11,810 nt of DNA from JBILVQ01 sp044370375 (lineage in GTDB: Bacteria; Bacteroidota; Bacteroidia; UBA4408), in contig JBILVQ010000085.1 of assembly GCA_044370375.1 (NCBI GenBank), positions 1-11,810 on the forward strand, written 5' to 3'. This document shows positions 7,179 through 11,810 of this stretch, in pieces; within the stretch, counting starts at the first letter, position 1, and each line of letters opens with the position of its first letter. The notes beneath the pieces were generated by a model. That model had not been told where the DNA came from. It worked only from the letters and a program-made list of their open reading frames with translations, and searched no databases. Made by a program: the position numbers and the translations under genes.

Positions 7179-7931
7179 TCATTGTCCTAACCACAGCTTA
7201 AACTCCGAAACCCTTTCCCTGCTTACGATACATGACTCTTCCTCCAAAAAGGGAGTCAAAATTTTGAGTCGTCCGTTAAAATAACTGCTCACCTTTTCAA
7301 TCACCGAAATTTGAATCAGCACCTTCCGGTTCATTCTGAAAAACTCAGCCGAATCGAGCAAGCCTTCCAACTGATCAAGGGTATAATCAATAATGTAGCG
7401 TTTTCCTTGTTGGGTACAAAGCAATACTGCGCCATCTTCTGAAATAAAGTAGGCAATATCGGTTGTTTTCACCGAAACAATCTGGTCGCCCATTCTTACC
7501 ATAAAACGACTCTTGTGCTTTTCTTCCTGGCGATAGTGTTTTCCCAAATCTTCTATCAATCGGGTATAACGATCCTTCTTTACCTTCTGAAACTTATTGA
7601 GGGCAAATTGCAAATCTTCGCGACCAATGGGTTTCAAAAGGTAATCGATGCTGTTTAACTTAAAGGCCTGAACGGCATACTCATCATAAGCGGTTGTAAA
7701 AATTACAGGCAAATCAATTTCATGGGCTGCAAATATTTCGAAACTTAAGCCATCGGCCAAATGAATATCTACAAACAATAAATCGGCCTGAATCCCTTGC
7801 TCAAAGGCAGCAATACTGCTCTTAACCGTATCAAAACGACCGCTTACTTCCACATCAGGAAGCAGTTTCCGCAGCAAAAGCTCCAGATGATCGGCCGATA
7901 ACTTTTCGTCCTCTATGATAATCACTTTCAT
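7179..7931 (-). CDS. LytTR-family response regulator
   Basis: A 250-residue protein with an N-terminal receiver domain (about 1-120) and a C-terminal LytTR DNA-binding domain (about 143-248). The receiver has the acidic pocket E7-D8-E9, the phospho-acceptor Asp55 in FVDIHL, Thr79/Thr80 in FTTAYDEY and Lys100 in LLKPIG. The LytTR part includes FFRMNRKVLI (197-206), typical of this domain. LytTR regulators bind pairs of direct repeats about two helical turns apart. The ATG at 7931 overlaps the stop of the kinase gene (ATGA), so the two are translationally coupled and form a cognate pair. A likely target is the 21-base-period repeat upstream of the neighbouring TonB-dependent receptor gene. The receiver and output domains are complete. 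Confidence 0.93.
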   Translation of the reverse strand: MKVIIIEDEKLSADHLELLLRKLLPDVEVSGRFDTVKSSIAAFEQGIQADLLFVDIHLADGLSFEIFAAHEIDLPVIFTTAYDEYAVQAFKLNSIDYLLKPIGREDLQFALNKFQKVKKDRYTRLIEDLGKHYRQEEKHKSRFMVRMGDQIVSVKTTDIAYFISEDGAVLLCTQQGKRYIIDYTLDQLEGLLDSAEFFRMNRKVLIQISVIEKVSSYFNGRLKILTPFLEEESCIVSRERVSEFKLWLGQ

Positions 7932-8947
7932 ACAGCAGGTAGCAAAGGTAGTTGAACCTCAAAATGAGTCGCAGTTTGCAGCACTAACATTTTCCTGTCG
8001 GTGAAATACTGATAACGGTCGCGAATGTTTTGCAAGCCTGTTTCACTGCTAACTTCCCGGTTTCTGCGAGGCTGAAAATTATTACGCACCAAAAGGGTTT
8101 CGCCCGAGGCTATGATTTCAACCTTTAATGGTTGCTCAACAGAAACCTCATTGTGCTTAATGGTATTCTCTACCAGCATTTGCAGCGCCATGGGCGGCAA
8201 CATCAACTTCTTTTCTCTTTCGGAAATGTCGATAACAAAAGCGATGTTGGTATCAAACCTTATTTTTAACAAGTAGTTATAGGATTGTATAAAATTCATT
8301 TCACTTTCCAAACTAACCAATTCCTTCCCGTTGGTATCCAGCAGGTAGCGGTATACCTTGGATAACTGGTTGATAAATTCGAGCGCCTTGTCCTGATCTT
8401 GATAAACCAAGGAGGACAGGACACTCAAATTATTAAAAAGGAAATGCGGATTGATCTGACTCTTTAAATTATGAAACTGTGCCTGCATGCTTTCGGCCTT
8501 GTATTTTTCTACCTGCACAAGCGATAATTTCCATTGACGAAAAAACTGTGCACTAATTTCTGCAGTGAGAAGGATTACAGAAACAAACATGCCAATCAAT
8601 AAGGAGCCGCTTAAAAATTTATCCTGAGAGGCAGGAGGCAACTGACAAATAAAGCGGTTATAAAGCAATAAAGAGGAGTATATGGTGAGCGCTGCATAAC
8701 CCATCCCAATAGGAAACTGTACAGCAATCCTTTTGATAGGTTTATGCAACCATGGAAATTTAAGGTTTGCCCAATGGTCTATCCATAAATTTCCTTCCCA
8801 TACCAACACCGTAATGATAAAAGTAAAAACGAAATCTATCCATCCTTCATGCGGTTTTGCACCATCCTTCTGTAGGGTGCCCATCAGCAAATGAATGACG
8901 ATGGAACCCAAAAACATCCATAAAAACCGCCATTTACTCTTGACCAT
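7928..8947 (-). CDS. LytS/YehU-type membrane sensor histidine kinase
   Basis: A 339-residue kinase. About four hydrophobic segments lie in residues 8-25, 38-53, 75-97 and 112-132, with no large periplasmic sensor domain. The His_kinase (PF06580-type) region has the phospho-acceptor His168 in INPHFLFNNL, the usual signature of this family. The ATP-binding part shows an N-box around VENTIKHNEV (Asn261, Asn266) and GLQNIRDRYQYF (304-315). It would phosphorylate the LytTR regulator encoded immediately downstream, which it overlaps by 4 bases. It lies 67 bases downstream of the TonB-dependent receptor gene on the same strand and may be read from that gene's transcript or from a promoter-like box at 8972-8979. 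The stimulus cannot be deduced; with short loops between the helices it may sense a membrane or partner-protein cue. Confidence 0.92.
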   Translation of the reverse strand: MVKSKWRFLWMFLGSIVIHLLMGTLQKDGAKPHEGWIDFVFTFIITVLVWEGNLWIDHWANLKFPWLHKPIKRIAVQFPIGMGYAALTIYSSLLLYNRFICQLPPASQDKFLSGSLLIGMFVSVILLTAEISAQFFRQWKLSLVQVEKYKAESMQAQFHNLKSQINPHFLFNNLSVLSSLVYQDQDKALEFINQLSKVYRYLLDTNGKELVSLESEMNFIQSYNYLLKIRFDTNIAFVIDISEREKKLMLPPMALQMLVENTIKHNEVSVEQPLKVEIIASGETLLVRNNFQPRRNREVSSETGLQNIRDRYQYFTDRKMLVLQTATHFEVQLPLLPAV

Positions 8948-8971
8948 CTGATCTTATGCTAATACTTTCTC

Positions 8972-8979
8972 CAAAGGTA
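8972..8979 (-). promoter_or_regulatory. Candidate -7 box upstream of the kinase gene
   Basis: On the minus strand these bases read TACCTTTG, an exact match to the Bacteroidota TAnnTTTG box, 25 bases upstream of the kinase ATG. A clear TTG -33 element at the usual distance is not seen. If real, it would let the kinase-regulator pair be expressed independently of the receptor gene. Confidence 0.4.
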
Positions 8980-9014
8980 AACAATCCATTGCTTTCAGCT
9001 TATAATTCGTGGCA

Positions 9015-11393
9015 TTAAAACTGAACCCTGTAAACAAAGTTCGGAAAGAAACCAATCTGATAAGCCGTATTGATGCTTTGATTAATGGGGTTGTAACGCT
9101 GTGCAAAAACATTCTTGTTATTGGTGATATTCTGAATATCGAAAGACCAAGATTGCGACAATTTTCTCTTTGCACTGTTATGCGTGTAACCCACTTTAAA
9201 ATCCAAGCGGAAAAAATCAGGATTTCTTTCGGTAAAAGCGAAGTCGTCATTCATCAAAACTTGTTGTCCTAACAATCGCGATGCTTCCAAATCAACCGGT
9301 GTAAAATATCGGCCGCCTGCTCCGGTTACCTTAATATCAAAGGTAAGGGCATTGCGCTTGTCTTTGCCTAACTTTACTTCTTTTCCAAAAAGTACATTGT
9401 AAACATGTTTGCCATTAAAAGCAGAATTGCGTTCAACTCCATCGCTGCCTTCATATTTCGATTCATAAATGGTTCCCGTAAGCAAGGCATAATATCCTTT
9501 GCTGAAAAACTTCTCAACGGTTAATTCAAATCCGTAATTGGTTCCGCTACCGGAATTAACCAGATTCGCAACTTCGTTCGGATTAAAACTTGCTCCTGCA
9601 TTTAACATGGAATAAGAAGAAGGATCAATGGTTACCGGCACATTGTTCAATAACTGGTAATACACTTCTGTTTTAATCCTCCAATCACTGAACGGAGTAA
9701 CATCATAGCCCAACACATAGTGTTGACTGCGGGTAAAATCAAGATCTTTGTTGGTTTGAAGGTAATTTCCGTCAGCATCTACACTCCTGAAAAAATACAC
9801 ATCGGTGGGCTGCATCTGACTGTGCAAACCATAACCGAAATTCAGCGATTGCCTTTCAGTCAACTGGTATTTTATGCCAAGTCGCGGTTCTATGGAATAG
9901 GAATCATTGAGCGTAAGGTACTGACTATGCAATCCGGCATTGATGGTCAACCTTCCATTGACATTATATTTTGCATGGGCATATCCCTGCAACAAAGTGG
10001 TATAATCGTTAAAGTCCCAAACTTGCACCCAATCAGGTGTAAATTCACGGGTACGATAATACAAATTCAGTTTAATGACTTCGGCAATCGCGCCTGCCTT
10101 CACAAACAATTTGGCATTAACTTTTGAATTGAAAGAAGTATTGGCAATGTACCTGATTTGATCTACTCTGTTTTCTACCACACGGGCGGTTGCATCATCA
10201 ATTTTGGTAAGAGTATCTTCTTCGTAATTAGAAGCAGCATAACTGGCACCGATTACAGTACTGAGGTATGACTTGGTACCAAGTCTGATGAAATGCTTTA
10301 ATCCGGCTAATCCAATATCACTGGTGAAATAAGAATCGCGACTTGGATCAGCAAACAAATCCGTACTGTCTATTTTATCGTGTGCAAAATTAATTTCGCT
10401 TTTTCCTCCTAAACCGAACAAGGTAAACTTGCCGGCTTTTGAATTACCGCTGTTAATTTTAAAAGACAAATCCTGATAAAAGGGAGTGGCCGTGGTTCCA
10501 ATTGGAATACCCATGGCCTGCGCAACACCTGTAAACGAATAACGATAAGCCAACAAATAAGAGGAACCTTTTTCTTTGTTGATAGGACCTTCGGTCATGG
10601 CTTCCAATCCGGTCAAAGCACCCAGTTGAAGCGTGTGCTCGCGCTTTTCAGCATTGCCATTTCTAAAGCCTAAATCAAAAACACCGGCATTGGCATTTCC
10701 GTATTCTGCCGGAAAAGCAGAGGTAAAAAAATCGGAATTCTTCAGCATATTGGTATTTAATCCACTCACGGGGCCACCGGTAGTACCTATCGTTGAAAAA
10801 TGATTGGGATTGGGAACATTGAGTCCTTCAATACGCCACAAAACACCTGTTGGTGAATTTCCTCTGATAACAATATCATTGCGTGAATCATCGGGTGTGC
10901 TTACGCCTGCAAAATTGGCTGCCATCCGCGATGGGTCAGATCTTCCTCCTGCATAACGGTTCACCTCTTCCATAGAAAAAGAACGGCCACTCACCGAAAC
11001 TAATTCATTGTTGGTTTCATTCTTTTTGGTGCCCTCTACAACAGCTTCTTTCAGGGAATTAATGCTTTCTTCCATTCCAATTTCTAACACAATCTCTTTG
11101 CCTGAGGTAAGCATGATGTTCGGGATGACAACTTCCTGATATCCCATCGAAAAAATTCGTAAATCGTAACGCCCCGGCTCCAAATCACTCAGCTTAAATT
11201 TACCATCCATATCGGTGGTTGTACCCACTGCTGGATTTGTATTCAGGATTAATACATTTACACCGGGCAAGGTTGACTGCGATTGCTTGTCAATCACTGT
11301 ACCCCTGATGGTTTGGCCGGGATTATTGGCCTTTGTCAGCATACTGCTTCCCAGCAGCAGGCTCCATAGCATCAATTGTTGAAATAGTTTCAT
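9015..11393 (-). CDS. TonB-dependent outer-membrane receptor with N-terminal carboxypeptidase-regulatory-like domain
   Basis: A complete 792-residue receptor. Residues 1-22 form a signal peptide (charged start, hydrophobic core LMLWSLLLG, cleavage near KA-NN). Residues about 28-112 are a carboxypeptidase-regulatory-like beta-sandwich (GTVIDKQSQSTLPGVNV, TTTDMDGKFKLSDLEPG). Next come the plug domain, including SDPSRMAANFAGVS and NDIVIRGNSP (172-181), and a beta-barrel that ends in the aromatic C-terminus VQF expected for outer-membrane insertion. Such receptors import scarce nutrients such as metal chelates, vitamins, oligosaccharides or peptides using TonB energy. It is shorter than SusC proteins and has no SusD partner next to it, so a glycan-uptake pair is unlikely; the ligand is unknown. 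The downstream kinase and regulator and the upstream direct repeats suggest LytTR control. Confidence 0.9.
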   Translation of the reverse strand: MKLFQQLMLWSLLLGSSMLTKANNPGQTIRGTVIDKQSQSTLPGVNVLILNTNPAVGTTTDMDGKFKLSDLEPGRYDLRIFSMGYQEVVIPNIMLTSGKEIVLEIGMEESINSLKEAVVEGTKKNETNNELVSVSGRSFSMEEVNRYAGGRSDPSRMAANFAGVSTPDDSRNDIVIRGNSPTGVLWRIEGLNVPNPNHFSTIGTTGGPVSGLNTNMLKNSDFFTSAFPAEYGNANAGVFDLGFRNGNAEKREHTLQLGALTGLEAMTEGPINKEKGSSYLLAYRYSFTGVAQAMGIPIGTTATPFYQDLSFKINSGNSKAGKFTLFGLGGKSEINFAHDKIDSTDLFADPSRDSYFTSDIGLAGLKHFIRLGTKSYLSTVIGASYAASNYEEDTLTKIDDATARVVENRVDQIRYIANTSFNSKVNAKLFVKAGAIAEVIKLNLYYRTREFTPDWVQVWDFNDYTTLLQGYAHAKYNVNGRLTINAGLHSQYLTLNDSYSIEPRLGIKYQLTERQSLNFGYGLHSQMQPTDVYFFRSVDADGNYLQTNKDLDFTRSQHYVLGYDVTPFSDWRIKTEVYYQLLNNVPVTIDPSSYSMLNAGASFNPNEVANLVNSGSGTNYGFELTVEKFFSKGYYALLTGTIYESKYEGSDGVERNSAFNGKHVYNVLFGKEVKLGKDKRNALTFDIKVTGAGGRYFTPVDLEASRLLGQQVLMNDDFAFTERNPDFFRLDFKVGYTHNSAKRKLSQSWSFDIQNITNNKNVFAQRYNPINQSINTAYQIGFFPNFVYRVQF

Positions 11394-11411
11394 CGTATTT
11401 TAATTTTGATG

Positions 11412-11419
11412 CAAGAGTA
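11412..11419 (-). promoter_or_regulatory. Candidate -7 box for the TonB-dependent receptor gene
   Basis: The minus strand reads TACTCTTG, one mismatch from TAnnTTTG, 18 bases upstream of the receptor ATG. A good -33 TTG is not seen, which is common for promoters that need an activator. The direct repeats at 11453-11485 would lie just upstream of the -33 region. Confidence 0.35.
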
Positions 11420-11429
11420 GCACCTTCTC

Positions 11430-11490
11430 TTCTCCTACTAAAGTGAAAAATAGTTGAATTGTAGTTTTTGGCGGTTGAATTGTAGGAGAA
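11430..11490. repeat. 9-bp perfect inverted repeat flanking the direct repeats
   Basis: TTCTCCTAC at 11430-11438 is the exact reverse complement of GTAGGAGAA at 11482-11490. The arms are 43 bases apart and enclose most of the direct-repeat region; the right arm overlaps the end of the second direct repeat. It may be a regulatory hairpin, a second operator, or chance. Confidence 0.45.
11453..11485 (-). promoter_or_regulatory. Tandem direct repeat, probable LytTR operator
   Basis: The 12-base sequence GTTGAATTGTAG occurs twice without mismatch, at 11453-11464 and 11474-11485, with starts 21 bases apart. On the receptor gene's strand each copy reads CTACAATTCAAC; its ACAATTCAA core matches 7 of 9 positions of the general LytTR half-site [TA][AC][CA]GTTN[AG][TG]. 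Paired half-sites two helical turns apart are the normal LytTR binding arrangement. The pair lies 60-92 bases upstream of the receptor ATG, a suitable place for an activator. The regulator is most likely the LytTR protein encoded at 7179-7931. Confidence 0.7.
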
Positions 11491-11545
11491 ACTTTTTAAG
11501 TGTTCAAACATTGTACAACTTGCTCTATTGACCTAACGTATAAAA

Positions 11546-11810
11546 CTAATGCCTGATAAAAGCCTGCACCGTGGCCAGATATTGCTCAAAACCCATCGTT
11601 TGTGGTACACTGGAATGACCCGCCCCCGCTATTACATGGGCTTCAGCATAAGGACCACCGTAATTATTGAATACTTGCCGGCCGTGGGTTTCTACATCCA
11701 GAAAATCATCCTTGTCGCCATGAATCCAGCAAAAGGGAATTTGAACCGACCGGATGACATCAGCATTGTTGATCTTTGCCTCGGTAAAAAGCGTGGCCGG
11801 CATTTCCAAC
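11546..11810 (-). CDS. Alpha/beta hydrolase, C-terminal part (5' end outside window)
   Basis: The 88 visible codons are the C-terminal end of a protein that starts beyond base 11810; the frame has no stop up to the edge of the window. IHGDKDDFLD resembles the strand-turn carrying the catalytic acid of alpha/beta hydrolases (GDxD), and GAGHSSVP carries the likely catalytic His. The nucleophile elbow (G-x-S-x-G) should be in the missing part. The fold call is good, but substrate and exact family cannot be given. It lies upstream of the TonB-dependent receptor on the same strand, with 152 bases between them that hold the receptor's likely promoter and operator, so the two are probably separate units. 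Confidence 0.75.
   Translation of the reverse strand, partial: LEMPATLFTEAKINNADVIRSVQIPFCWIHGDKDDFLDVETHGRQVFNNYGGPYAEAHVIAGAGHSSVPQTMGFEQYLATVQAFIRH

Noticed and set aside
9720..10127. 135-codon plus-strand ORF inside the receptor gene
   Set aside because: It is antisense to a clear TonB-dependent receptor barrel, and its translation shows no recognisable domain.
11511..11518. TTGTACAA palindrome upstream of the receptor gene
   Set aside because: An 8-base AT-rich palindrome alone is weak; no extended stem or T-run makes it a terminator for the hydrolase gene.

Overview
The window reads as a chromosomal segment from a Gram-negative Bacteroidota, probably of the Sphingobacteriales/Chitinophagales kind. 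The signs are: a TonB-dependent receptor with an N-terminal carboxypeptidase-regulatory-like domain, a LytS/LytTR two-component pair, start codons without Shine-Dalgarno sequences, TAnnTTTG-type promoter boxes, and AT-leaning coding DNA of even composition. No rRNA, tRNA, CRISPR array, insertion sequence or integrase was seen.

Left part (1-4409, + strand): a tightly packed dlt-type operon, dltD (5' end outside the window) - dltX - dltB - dltA - M90/MtfA-like zinc peptidase, with gaps of only 2, 2, 4 and 6 bases. The 45-residue dltX is short and easily missed. It has one membrane helix and ends in FVYQQF, matching the FxYxxF C-terminal motif known from Gram-positive DltX, whose tyrosine is thought to carry D-alanine between DltB and DltD. 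By analogy DltA would activate an amino acid onto a carrier protein (dltC is not in the window), DltB and DltX would pass it across the membrane, and DltD would place it on an acceptor. Teichoic acids are not expected in this lineage, so the acceptor is unknown. Two specialised positions differ from Gram-positive enzymes: Asn317 of DltB lies where the MBOAT active-site His is expected, and Met269 of DltA lies where the D-alanine-selecting Cys is expected.

Middle (4410-7178): a 313-base spacer with a Bacteroidota-type promoter and a long leader, then a complete 787-residue RND/MMPL-family exporter. A 92-base convergent spacer follows. It holds a weak terminator-like hairpin and, on the minus strand, a short coding-like stretch.

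Right part (7179-11810, - strand): in transcription order, the 3' end of an alpha/beta hydrolase gene, a TonB-dependent outer-membrane receptor, a LytS-type histidine kinase and a LytTR response regulator whose start overlaps the kinase stop (ATGA). Upstream of the receptor are two perfect 12-base direct repeats with a 21-base period. This is the expected layout of a LytTR operator, and it suggests that the adjacent response regulator controls the receptor and perhaps its own operon.
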